A DNA stretch of 22,744 bases from Actinomycetes bacterium (lineage in GTDB: Bacteria; Actinomycetota; Actinomycetes; Actinomycetales; Microbacteriaceae), in the NCBI GenBank assembly GCA_023431405.1, contig JAEYVZ010000062.1, positions 1 through 22,744 on the forward strand, in the 5' to 3' direction. The notes beneath the pieces are model-generated. The model made no database searches. It was not told the origin of the DNA and worked only from the letters and a program-made list of their open reading frames with translations. The position numbers and the translations under genes are program-made. Shown one piece after another: positions 6,859-13,673 of this stretch. Position 1 is the stretch's first letter. Every line of letters starts with the position of its first letter.

Positions 6859-8399
6859 TTGTCGCCACCCTTCTGGAACATCGCGAGCATGCGTCGCGTG
6901 ACGGCGAAGCCGCCGAAGACGTTGATGGATGCCACGAGCACCGCGACGGCGGCCAGCACCTGCACCACGGGATCGTCGGCCGTGATCTGAACCATCGCGC
7001 CGACGACGATGATCCCGCTGATGGCGTTGGTGACGCTCATGAGCGGAGTGTGGAGGGCGTGGGCGACCTTGCCGATCACGTAGAAGCCCACGACCACCGA
7101 GAGGGTGAGCACGAGGAAGTGCTGCGGAAGCGGCGGCGGCGCGAAGGCGCAGACGAGGAACAGGGCGGCGATGCCGGCGGCGATGAGGCCGGTCTTCGCG
7201 CCGGCTGACAGGGTGCGGCGCGGCGCGGGCGGCGCCGTCTCCACCGGCGCTGCGGCGGGGGCGGCGGAGACCTGCACGGGCGGCGGCGGCCACGTCACCT
7301 CTCCGCCGCGCACGACGGTCACGGCGCGCTGCACGACGTCGGTGTCGTCGATCGTGAGCACGCCGTCCTTTCCGGGCGTGAGCAGCTTCAGAAGGTTCAG
7401 CAGGTTCGTGCCGTACAGCTGCGAGGCCTGCTGCGGAAGGCGGCCGGCCAGATCGGTGTAGCCGAGGATGATGACGCCGTTGGCGGTGACGACACGCTCT
7501 CCGGCGACCGAGCCCTCGACGTTCCCGCCCTGGGCGGCGGCCATGTCGACGATCACGCTGCCGGGCTTCATGGACGCGACGTCGGCGGCCGTGATGAGCC
7601 GCGGCGCGGGCCGTCCGGGGATGAGGGCCGTCGTCACGATGATGTCGACGTCGGCTGCCTGCTCGGAGTAGATCTCGGCGGCACGGCGATCGTAGGCCTC
7701 GCTGGTGGCCTTCGCGTAGCCGTCGGCGGAGACCTCCTTCTGCTCGTCGGGCACGACGACCTCGAGGTATTCGCCGCCGATCGAGCGCACCTGGTCGGCG
7801 ACCTCGGGACGCGGGTCGGTCGCCCGCACGATGGCGCCGAGGCTGGAGGCCGCGCCGATCGCTGCGAGTCCCGCCACCCCGGCCCCGGCGATGAGCACCT
7901 TCGCCGGCGGGACCTTGCCGGCGGCGGTCACCTGTCCGGTGAAGAATCGCCCGAATTCATGGGCCGCTTCGACGACGGCACGGTACCCCGCGATGTTCGC
8001 CATCGAGCTGAGCACGTCCATCGACTGTGCGCGCGAGATGCGCGGCACGGCATCCATCGCCAGTGCCGTCACGCCGCGCGCGGCGAGCGCCTGGAGGAGG
8101 TCGGGTCGGAACGCGGGGGCGAGCAGGCCCACGATCGTCGCGCCCGGCTGGAGGAGCGGGATCTCCTCCTCGTGCGGCGCGTCGACCTTCAGCACGATGT
8201 CCGCGGCCCACGCTTCGTCGCGCGCTGCGATGCGCGCCCCGGCTTCGGCGTACGCGGCATCGGGGAACGACGAGGCGGCACCGGCGCCCGTCTCGACGAC
8301 GACGTCGTAGCCGAGCGCGATGATCTTCGAGACGGTCACGGGCGACGCGGCGACACGGGTCTCCCCGGGACGCTCACGGACGACGCCGAGTATCGACAT
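6855..8399 (-). CDS. pntA: NAD(P) transhydrogenase, alpha subunit (one-piece)
   Basis: A 514-residue alpha subunit with all its parts in one chain, as in E. coli, rather than split into PntAA and PntAB. Residues about 1-370 are the alanine-dehydrogenase-like NAD(H) domain, with the Rossmann motif GAGVAGL (172-178), the RQD-loop region and MAAAQGGNVEGS. A Pro/Ala linker (371-395) leads to four membrane segments (about 403-500) containing HALHTPLMSVTNAISG and the conserved ending SINVFGGFAVTRRMLAMFQ. I chose the ATG at 8399 because AGGAG lies seven bases upstream; a TTG two codons earlier is possible but weaker. The gene is divergent from pyrE across about 235 bp and has a leader of around 70 bases, unlike most first genes here. 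Confidence 0.96.
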   Translation of the reverse strand: MSILGVVRERPGETRVAASPVTVSKIIALGYDVVVETGAGAASSFPDAAYAEAGARIAARDEAWAADIVLKVDAPHEEEIPLLQPGATIVGLLAPAFRPDLLQALAARGVTALAMDAVPRISRAQSMDVLSSMANIAGYRAVVEAAHEFGRFFTGQVTAAGKVPPAKVLIAGAGVAGLAAIGAASSLGAIVRATDPRPEVADQVRSIGGEYLEVVVPDEQKEVSADGYAKATSEAYDRRAAEIYSEQAADVDIIVTTALIPGRPAPRLITAADVASMKPGSVIVDMAAAQGGNVEGSVAGERVVTANGVIILGYTDLAGRLPQQASQLYGTNLLNLLKLLTPGKDGVLTIDDTDVVQRAVTVVRGGEVTWPPPPVQVSAAPAAAPVETAPPAPRRTLSAGAKTGLIAAGIAALFLVCAFAPPPLPQHFLVLTLSVVVGFYVIGKVAHALHTPLMSVTNAISGIIVVGAMVQITADDPVVQVLAAVAVLVASINVFGGFAVTRRMLAMFQKGGDK

Positions 8400-8475
8400 G
8401 CACAAGCTCCTCTGCGTGCTCCATCAGGGGTGCGGCCGGGCGCGTCGGGTTCCGCGCACTGCACACCGACTGCCG

Positions 8476-8481
8476 ACATTA
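8476..8481 (-). promoter_or_regulatory. Possible -10 element of the pntAB operon
   Basis: TAATGT on the minus strand, with TTCCGT 17 bp upstream as a weak -35. It would give a leader of roughly 70 bases ending in the GAGGAG site of pntA. A 15-bp AT-rich palindrome (AAAGA-ACTGA-TCTTT, 8518-8532) lies just upstream and could bind a regulator. Confidence 0.35.
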
Positions 8482-8588
8482 CGGATCCCGATGGCGCGAC
8501 GGAACAATATGTCGAGGAAAGAACTGATCTTTTTTACAGCCGGGCGGGCAGCTCGCCGGGACGGGACCGCAGGCCCGCCGCGCTGTGC

Positions 8589-8619
8589 GAAGGCCGGCCC
8601 TCTCGCGGGGGCGGCCTTC
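8589..8619. repeat. Hairpin-forming inverted repeat upstream of pyrE
   Basis: GAAGGCC (8589-8595) and GGCCTTC (8613-8619) are perfect arms, with further partial pairing inside (GCCC with GGGC). It ends three bases before the pyrE -10 hexamer, so it would not be in the pyrE transcript. It may be an operator, or an end signal for upstream transcription. Confidence 0.45.
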
Positions 8620-8621
8620 AA

Positions 8622-8627
8622 TAGACT
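8622..8627 (+). promoter_or_regulatory. -10 element of pyrE, leaderless type
   Basis: TAGACT, then seven bases (CGAAGGT), then the pyrE ATG at 8635. The AAGG in that gap is too close to the ATG for a normal ribosome-binding site. Confidence 0.55.
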
Positions 8628-8634
8628 CGAAGGT

Positions 8635-9213
8635 ATGACCGTCGCCTCCACGCCCGAGCTCGAAGCCGACCGCCAGGCCCTCATCGGCCTCATCCAGAGC
8701 GAAGCCGTCTTCCACGGCGACTTCACGCTCTCCAGCGGCAAGAAGGCGTCGTATTACGTCGACATGCGCAAGCTCACCCTCGATCACCGGGCGGCCCCCG
8801 CCATCGGCCGGATCATGCTCGACCTCATCCGCGACATCGACGGTGTCGTCGCCGTCGGCGGGCTGACGCTCGGAGCCGACCCGATCGCGAACGCCGTCAT
8901 GCACGAGTCGGCTCGCACCGATCGCCCGCTCGACGCGTTCGTCGTGCGGAAAGAGCCGAAGGACCACGGTCGCGGACGTCAGGTCGAAGGGGCCGACGTC
9001 GTCGGCAAGCGGGTCATCGTCGTCGAAGACACCTCCACCACGGGGCAGTCGGCGCTGAAGGCGGTCGAGGCGCTGCGCCGCGAGGGCGCTGAGCCGGTCG
9101 CGGTGGCCGTCATCGTCGACCGCAAGACGGGCGCCCAGGCCGCCGTCGAAGCGGAGGGCCTCGCGTGGCTCGCCGCGATCGACCTCGACGACCTCGGGCT
9201 CCAGCCCCAGTGA
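8635..9213 (+). CDS. pyrE: Orotate phosphoribosyltransferase
   Basis: A 192-residue enzyme that joins orotate to PRPP to make orotidine 5'-phosphate in pyrimidine synthesis. It shows the family N-terminus (FTLSSGKKASYYVDMRKLTL), the mobile catalytic loop RKEPKDHGRGRQVEG (about 105-119, with its lysines and RxR) and the PRPP-binding motif VIVVEDTSTTGQSAL (128-141). Length is normal for an actinobacterial PyrE. The ATG at 8635 is preceded by a -10 hexamer at the leaderless distance. The stop overlaps the GTG start of the ROK gene (GTGA), so the two are co-translated. No other pyr gene is nearby. Confidence 0.96.
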   Translation: MTVASTPELEADRQALIGLIQSEAVFHGDFTLSSGKKASYYVDMRKLTLDHRAAPAIGRIMLDLIRDIDGVVAVGGLTLGADPIANAVMHESARTDRPLDAFVVRKEPKDHGRGRQVEGADVVGKRVIVVEDTSTTGQSALKAVEALRREGAEPVAVAVIVDRKTGAQAAVEAEGLAWLAAIDLDDLGLQPQ

Positions 9214-10133
9214 CCGTCACGCGGGCGGCGCTCGCGCTCGACCTCGGAGGCACCAAGCTCGACGCGGCGCTCGTCGATGAGCACGGCGTGGTCATCGCGG
9301 GCACCCGGGTGCGGCGCGCGACCGGACCGGACATCACTCCCGACCGGATGCGCACGGCTCTCGCCGAGGTCATCCGCGAGGTGCGCCACGCTGCACCCCA
9401 GAGACTCCGCATCGTGGGGGCGGGCATGGGCAGCGCCGGCCCCGTCACCCGCGCGACAGGCGCCATCGAGCCCGTCAACATGCCCGGTCTTCATGGATTC
9501 CCGCTCGCCGCCGAGACCCGTGACGCCCTGCGGGGCGCGGGCCTCGAGGCACCCGTCGTGGTCGGTCACGACGGCGGCTGCCTCGCGCTCGCCGAAGCGT
9601 GGAAGGGCGCCACCCGTGAGGCCCGCGCGTCGCTCTCCCTCGTCGTGTCGACCGGTATCGGCGGCGGCATCGTCGTCGATGGCGCCCTGGTCGCGGGCGC
9701 CTCCGGCAACGCCGGCCACCTGGGGCAGACGTTCGTGGGCGACACGACGGTCGAGGAGATCGCCTCCGGTCCGGCGAGCATCGCCTGGGCCCGCGGACGA
9801 GGCTGGGCCCGCGGTCGAGGATGGCAGGGCCTGACCGGCATGGACCTCGCGGCATCCGCCGCCTCCGGCGACGAGGTCGCGCGGTCGGCGATCGAGCGCT
9901 CGGCCCGCGCGGTCGGTTTCGCACTGGCGGATGCCACCACCCTCCTCGACCTCGAGGTCATCGCCATCGGCGGAGGGTTCTCCCGCGTCGCCCCCGACTA
10001 CGTCGACCTCGTCGGAGAGGCCCTGCGTCAGCGGGCGGTCGTGGACTTCGCTCGACGTGTGAGCGTGGTGCCGAGCGGGCTCGGCGACGACGGTCCGCTG
10101 GTCGGCGCCGCCGCGCTGGTGCTGCGCGCCTGA
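9210..10133 (+). CDS. ROK-family kinase-like protein lacking the zinc cysteines
   Basis: A 307-residue ROK (repressor, ORF, kinase) protein without a DNA-binding domain, hence kinase-like. The phosphate-binding motif DLGGTK (11-16), the second glycine motif STGIGGGI (147-154) and the catalytic-type aspartate D121 (GHDGGCLALAEA, where ND is more usual) are present. Two usual features are altered. The sugar-contacting GE before the zinc histidine reads GNAGH (166-170). The CxCGxxGC zinc motif that should follow is missing altogether: only H170 remains, followed by LGQTFVGDTTVEEIASGPA. Substrate is therefore uncertain; a sugar or amino-sugar kinase is the default. It is translationally coupled to pyrE. 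An imperfect 18-bp tandem duplication encodes ARGRGW twice (residues 194-205). Confidence 0.87.
   Translation: MTVTRAALALDLGGTKLDAALVDEHGVVIAGTRVRRATGPDITPDRMRTALAEVIREVRHAAPQRLRIVGAGMGSAGPVTRATGAIEPVNMPGLHGFPLAAETRDALRGAGLEAPVVVGHDGGCLALAEAWKGATREARASLSLVVSTGIGGGIVVDGALVAGASGNAGHLGQTFVGDTTVEEIASGPASIAWARGRGWARGRGWQGLTGMDLAASAASGDEVARSAIERSARAVGFALADATTLLDLEVIAIGGGFSRVAPDYVDLVGEALRQRAVVDFARRVSVVPSGLGDDGPLVGAAALVLRA
9789..9824 (+). repeat. Imperfect 18-bp tandem duplication in the ROK gene
   Basis: Two 18-bp units (9789-9806 and 9807-9824) differ at two positions and encode ARGRGW twice without changing the amino acids. The silent differences suggest it is older than the perfect duplication at 461-496. 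Confidence 0.85.
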
Positions 10134-10164
10134 ACCGTGCCCGACGCGAGCCGTGAGAGCGAGC

Positions 10165-10344
10165 TCAGCGGAAGACGGGAAGCTGCGACGCCAGCGCGAG
10201 CATGAGACCGAGGAGCGTCAGCAGCACGAGAGCGCGACCGTTCGGAAGAGGCGTGCCCTGCGGGGCGTCGCGGCGGCCGCGCACGAACAGCACGAGCGCG
10301 ACGAGCAGGACCACGAGGGCCGACACCGCCAGGAACACGGCCAT
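10165..10344 (-). CDS. Small two-helix membrane protein (59 residues)
   Basis: A 59-residue protein of unknown function with two hydrophobic segments (about 3-22 and 38-55) joined by a basic, proline-containing loop (VRGRRDAPQGTPLPNG). Both ends are predicted to face the same side. The ATG is preceded by GAGGGAGAG at a good distance, and its A is shared with the stop of the 36-residue gene upstream (TGATG). It is third in a tightly overlapping set with the HAD phosphatase. It is convergent with the ROK gene; the 31-bp gap shows no terminator. Confidence 0.75.
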   Translation of the reverse strand: MAVFLAVSALVVLLVALVLFVRGRRDAPQGTPLPNGRALVLLTLLGLMLALASQLPVFR

Positions 10345-10454
10345 CAGCGGTCTCTCCCTCGTCCGCGGAAGTACTGCACCACGAACACGACGAGCGTGCC
10401 CACCAGCACGAGGCCCGTGGCGGCGAAGAGCAGCGTCTGCTCGAACTCGTTCAC
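10344..10454 (-). CDS. Very small single-helix membrane protein (36 residues)
   Basis: A 36-residue reading frame: an acidic start (MNEFEQ), one hydrophobic segment at about residues 8-28 and a strongly basic end (FRGRGRDR), implying an N-out, C-in single-span protein. The case for its being real rests on position. Its GTG start overlaps the HAD stop (GTGA), its TGA overlaps the next ATG (TGATG), and it fills exactly the gap between two genes on the same strand. It is short enough to be missed by normal gene finding. No function can be assigned; small proteins of this shape often bind and tune a larger membrane complex, but no partner is evident. Confidence 0.65.
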   Translation of the reverse strand: MNEFEQTLLFAATGLVLVGTLVVFVVQYFRGRGRDR

Positions 10455-11260
10455 AGCAGCTCCGGATCCTCGGTCTCGATCGGCTCGGCCGCCAGCAGGT
10501 CGGCGACCGAATCGAGGATCTCGTCGGGGCGGAACGGGTATCGCTCGATCTCCGCGTCGTCGGAGATGCCCGTGCGCACCAGCACGGTGTGGAGCCCCGC
10601 TTCGATGCCGGCGACCACATCGGTGTCCATCCGGTCGCCGATCATGCCCGTGTTCTCCGAATGCGCGCCGATGCGGTTCATCGCCGACCGGAACATCATC
10701 GGGTTGGGCTTTCCGACGACGTAAGGCGCCTTGCCCGTCGCATGCGAGATGAGCGCCGCGAACGACCCGGTCGCGGGCACGACGCCCGACGGTGTCGGGC
10801 CCGTGGCATCCGGGTTCGTGATGATGAAGCGGGCACCCGCGTTGATCATGCGGATCGCCTGCGTGATGCGGTCGAACGAGTAGTTGCGCGTCTCACCGAC
10901 CACCACATAGTCGGGGTCGATCTCGGTCATGACGTAACCCGCCTCGTGCAGCGCGGTCGTCAGGCCCGCCTCGCCGATCACGTACGCCGACCCGCCCGGA
11001 TGCTGCGACTTGAGGAACTCGGCCGTCGCCAGTGCGGAGGTCCAGATGCGGTCTTCGGGAACCGTGAGCCCCGACCGCGCCAGCCGTGCGCTCAGGTCGC
11101 GCGGCGTGAAGACGGGGTTGTTCGTCAGCACGAGGAAAGGGGTTCCCGTCTCGCGCCACTGGTCGAGGAGCTCGGCGGCGCCGGGAACCGGACGGTTGTC
11201 GTGCACGAGCACGCCATCCATGTCGGTCAGCCAGCACTCGATATCGGCACGTGTCCGCAT
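10451..11260 (-). CDS. HAD-superfamily IIA (NagD-type) phosphatase
   Basis: A 269-residue haloacid-dehalogenase phosphatase of subclass IIA. Motif I is WLTDMDGVLV with nucleophile D13 and acid D15; motif II is VLTNNP (44-49, T46); the motif III lysine lies in GKPNPMMF; motif IV is GMIGDRMDTDV. A C2-type cap domain lies between motifs II and III (TNPDATGPTPSG is characteristic of NagD relatives). Substrates in this group are small phosphates such as nucleotides or sugar phosphates. The ATG at 11260 follows a TAGGCT hexamer by six bases. The gene heads a set with two tiny membrane-protein genes and is divergent from the SDR gene with only 42 bases between the start codons. Confidence 0.92.
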   Translation of the reverse strand: MRTRADIECWLTDMDGVLVHDNRPVPGAAELLDQWRETGTPFLVLTNNPVFTPRDLSARLARSGLTVPEDRIWTSALATAEFLKSQHPGGSAYVIGEAGLTTALHEAGYVMTEIDPDYVVVGETRNYSFDRITQAIRMINAGARFIITNPDATGPTPSGVVPATGSFAALISHATGKAPYVVGKPNPMMFRSAMNRIGAHSENTGMIGDRMDTDVVAGIEAGLHTVLVRTGISDDAEIERYPFRPDEILDSVADLLAAEPIETEDPELL

Positions 11261-11266
11261 GTAGCC

Positions 11267-11272
11267 AGCCTA
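11267..11272 (-). promoter_or_regulatory. -10 element of the HAD gene, leaderless type
   Basis: TAGGCT on the minus strand, six bases before the ATG at 11260. It lies exactly where the -35 of the divergent SDR promoter would fall, so the two promoters overlap. Confidence 0.55.
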
Positions 11273-11289
11273 TCCGGGCCGCGCGGGCC

Positions 11290-11295
11290 TAATGT
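11290..11295 (+). promoter_or_regulatory. -10 element of the SDR gene, leaderless type
   Basis: TAATGT, then seven bases (CGGATGC), then the GTG at 11303. It lies where the -35 of the HAD promoter would be expected. Confidence 0.5.
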
Positions 11296-11302
11296 CGGAT
11301 GC

Positions 11303-12256
11303 GTGGCACAGCACGAGGTCGACCCGGCGATCCTGCCCGACCTGAGCGGTCGACGGTACCTGGTGACGGGCGCTACGGCGGGTCTCGGATTCTTCTCGTG
11401 CCTGCAACTGGCCGAAGCGGGCGCCCATGTGCTCATGACCGGGCGCAACCCTCACCGACTGGCGGCGGCGAAGGCCGCGGTGCTGCGACATTTCGACGAT
11501 GCCCGCATCGACACGCTCCTGCTCGACACCAGCAACCTCGGATCGGTGCGTGCCGCGGCAGCGACCGCCCGCGGGCGCACCGGGCTCCACGGACTCCTCC
11601 TCAACGCCGGCGTCGTGCATCCGCCTCGCGAACGGCGGGTCACCCCCGACGGGCACGAGGTGGTGTTCGCCACCAACGCGCTCGGGCACTACGCCCTCGC
11701 CGGTGAGCTGCTGCTCTCGCTCGCCGCCGGCCGGGGCCGCATGGTGTGGGTGGGGTCGCTGTCCACCTCGCTCACCCCCGTCGACCTCATCGATCCCGAG
11801 CTCGAGAACGACTACACGCCCTGGCGCGCCTACGTGCAGTCGAAGATCGCGACGACCGCCCTCGGGCTCGAAGCCGATCGCCGGCTGCGCGCCGCGCACG
11901 TGCCGATCGCGAGCATCGTCGCCCACCCCGGCTACGCGATCAGCGGCCGCACCCGTGGCATCCCCGGCATCAACGAGCCCGGCAGGCGCAAGCGGTTCGT
12001 CGACAACCTCCAGGCGCCCTTCGCGCAGTCGAAGGAGGAGGGGGCACGAGTGCTCGTGCACGCGCTGACCTCACCGGATGCCGAAGGCGGACAGTTCTGG
12101 GGGCCGGCCGGCGGTGTGCGGGGCGGTCCCAAGATCGTCCGGCCGGCGAAGGTGACGCGTGACCCCGAGTTGGCGGCACGGTTGTGGAACTACTGCGAGC
12201 ACGCGACGGGCAACGAATGGCCGTACCTCAAGGCGAGCAGGGCGCGCCGCCGGTGA
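11303..12256 (+). CDS. Short-chain dehydrogenase/reductase
   Basis: A 317-residue NAD(P)-dependent oxidoreductase of the classical-to-extended SDR type (resembling retinol-dehydrogenase and WW-domain-oxidoreductase relatives in layout). It has the cofactor motif TGATAGLG (22-29), NAG (101-103), a catalytic serine in VGSLS (150-154) and the YxxxK pair Y177/K181 (YVQSK). ARG/TGRNP near residue 48 suggests NADP preference, but weakly. The substrate is unknown. The GTG start at 11303 was chosen because the -10 hexamer lies seven bases upstream and the Rossmann fold begins soon after; the open frame further upstream runs antisense to the HAD gene. Its stop overlaps the start of the VIT-family gene (GTGA), so the two are co-expressed. 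Confidence 0.9.
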   Translation: MAQHEVDPAILPDLSGRRYLVTGATAGLGFFSCLQLAEAGAHVLMTGRNPHRLAAAKAAVLRHFDDARIDTLLLDTSNLGSVRAAAATARGRTGLHGLLLNAGVVHPPRERRVTPDGHEVVFATNALGHYALAGELLLSLAAGRGRMVWVGSLSTSLTPVDLIDPELENDYTPWRAYVQSKIATTALGLEADRRLRAAHVPIASIVAHPGYAISGRTRGIPGINEPGRRKRFVDNLQAPFAQSKEEGARVLVHALTSPDAEGGQFWGPAGGVRGGPKIVRPAKVTRDPELAARLWNYCEHATGNEWPYLKASRARRR

Positions 12257-12966
12257 GCGGGAGCGAGACGCACCGTCCCCGTCTCTGGCAGCGGCTGAAG
12301 GGGGCCGTCGCCGACGGGGACTCGCTGCGCGGTTGGACCATCGACGCGAACGACGGGATCATCGCCACCGCCGGTCTCCTCCAGGGCTTCGGAGGTGCGG
12401 GAGCCGACGACCGGGTCCTGCTGCTGGCCGCGACGGCCGCCACCATCGCCGGCGGGCTGTCGATCGGGGGCGCCAAGTGGGCGGAAGCGGCCGGTGAGCG
12501 CGACGCCCAGCTGCGTGCTGCGGAAGAAGAGCGCGCCGAGCTCGAGCGCGACCTGAGCGGCGAGATCGTCGAACTCGCCGCGCACTGGGAAGCGCGCGGC
12601 CTCAGCCCGGCGACCGCCCGCATCGTGGCGGAGGAGCTCACGGAGCACGATGCGCTCGCGGCGCAGCTGGAAGCGGAGTACGGGATCGACGAGATCCTCA
12701 CCGCCGCGGCGCCCGTGTGGACGGGGGTCTCGGCGGCGATCGCCTTCATGGTGGGGGCCGGCATCCCCCTCCTCATCACCTGGCTCGTCCCGGTGACGAT
12801 TGAGACGACGGCGATCGTCGCGGCGGTCGTGATCTCGCTGGTGGTCACCTCGATGCTGGCCGCCCGTGTGGGCCGGCTCCGGCTCGGCCGGGTGCTGACC
12901 CGCACCCTCGTGGTGGGTCTGGGAACGATGGCGGTCAGCTACGGCGCGGGGCTCCTCTTCTTCTGA
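12253..12966 (+). CDS. VIT1/CCC1-family Fe/Mn transporter
   Basis: A 237-residue membrane protein of the vacuolar-iron-transporter family, whose members move Fe2+ or Mn2+ out of the cytoplasm. The first segment has the family motif (DANDGIIATAGLLQGFGG, 31-48). Two N-terminal segments are followed by a charged, glutamate-rich helical region (about 78-148, for example AEEERAELERDL and AEELTEHDAL) matching the cytoplasmic metal-binding domain, then three more segments (about 152-235). Five helices in all is normal for the family. The GTG start overlaps the SDR stop. It is convergent with mntR-mntH, which suggests a role in the same Mn/Fe balance; that link is inference from position. Confidence 0.87.
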   Translation: MSGSETHRPRLWQRLKGAVADGDSLRGWTIDANDGIIATAGLLQGFGGAGADDRVLLLAATAATIAGGLSIGGAKWAEAAGERDAQLRAAEEERAELERDLSGEIVELAAHWEARGLSPATARIVAEELTEHDALAAQLEAEYGIDEILTAAAPVWTGVSAAIAFMVGAGIPLLITWLVPVTIETTAIVAAVVISLVVTSMLAARVGRLRLGRVLTRTLVVGLGTMAVSYGAGLLFF

Positions 12967-13005
12967 CCGGCGTCCGCTCGTGATCTGACCGGCATCCGCT
13001 CGTGC
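12962..13005. repeat. 22-bp tandem duplication across the VIT-gene stop codon
   Basis: Two 22-bp units (12962-12983 and 12984-13005) match except at one internal base (G/A) and the last base. The first includes the TGA stop of the transporter gene; both contain TGACCGGC(G/A)TCCGCTCGTG. This fills most of the gap to the convergent mntR stop. No hairpin terminator with a T-run is present. Confidence 0.85.
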
Positions 13006-13023
13006 GCCGAGCTCGCCCCGGCC

Positions 13024-13662
13024 TCAGGCGGTGAGCCAGACGAGGGCCGCAGCGCCGCGGGGCAGCTCGATCGTCTCGCCGCCGTCGACCCGCACCGCTT
13101 CGCGCCCGGTCGCCGTGACCGTGTGGCCGACCGCGATGCCGGCGGCCTCCAGCGCGCGCAAGAGACCGGCATCTCTGTCGCTCACGCGCAGCACGCTGCC
13201 CGTGTGACCGAGGTGCGCCTCGTCGAGACGCACGAAGGGCACCCGTTCGACGTGCCCGTCCTCGTCGGGGATCGCGTCGCCGTGAGGATCGAAGCGGGGG
13301 TGGCCCAGGCGTGCCGAGATGCCCGCGAGGAGCCGATCGCTGATCGTGTGCTCGAGCACCTCCGCCTCATCGTGCACCTCGTCCCAGGAGTAGCCGAACT
13401 CGCGTACGAGCCACGTCTCGATGAGCCGGTGGCGGCGCACGATCGCGGCCGCACGCCGCTCGCCCTCCGGCGTCAGCGACACCGGACCGTACGGGCGATG
13501 CGAAACGAGCCCCTGCGCCGCGAGCTTCTGCACCATCTCGGTCACCGTCGACGGCGCGAGTCCGAGTTCGGCGGCCAGCTGCGACGGCGTCATGCGGACG
13601 GTCTGCCACTCCGTGTGGTGGTAGATCGTCTTCAGATAGTCATCGATCGCGACAGAGGGCAC
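13024..13662 (-). CDS. mntR: Manganese-responsive DtxR/MntR-family repressor
   Basis: A 212-residue metal-dependent repressor: N-terminal winged helix (recognition helix region LAPSTVTEMVQKL, about 35-47), dimerisation and metal-binding domain, and a C-terminal FeoA/SH3-like domain (about 140-212). The metal residues point to manganese, not iron: D8 stands where DtxR has Met10 and E101 where DtxR has Cys102, both as in B. subtilis MntR. H78, E104 and H105 are also present. The residue three after D8 is K11, where B. subtilis MntR has a Glu ligand, so the second metal site may differ. The GTG start lies eight bases after the mntH stop. It probably represses mntH when Mn is plentiful, through the palindromes at 14958-15007. 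Confidence 0.9.
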   Translation of the reverse strand: MPSVAIDDYLKTIYHHTEWQTVRMTPSQLAAELGLAPSTVTEMVQKLAAQGLVSHRPYGPVSLTPEGERRAAAIVRRHRLIETWLVREFGYSWDEVHDEAEVLEHTISDRLLAGISARLGHPRFDPHGDAIPDEDGHVERVPFVRLDEAHLGHTGSVLRVSDRDAGLLRALEAAGIAVGHTVTATGREAVRVDGGETIELPRGAAALVWLTA

Positions 13663-13667
13663 GCTCC

Positions 13668-13673
13668 AGGCTA
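13668..13673 (-). promoter_or_regulatory. Possible separate -10 element for mntR, overlapping the mntH stop
   Basis: TAGCCT on the minus strand, five bases before the mntR GTG. Its first three bases are the mntH stop codon TAG. It could give mntR a basal leaderless transcript independent of the mntH promoter. It is the shortest gap of the set, hence the lower confidence. Confidence 0.35.

Noticed and set aside
8589..8619. A pyrimidine-responsive attenuator hairpin for pyrE.
   Set aside because: The hairpin ends upstream of the -10 hexamer, so it would not be transcribed with pyrE, and no T-run follows.
461..13005. A CRISPR array or satellite, suggested by several short tandem repeats.
   Set aside because: Each repeat has only two units with no spacers, the units are unrelated, and two of the three lie inside coding sequence.
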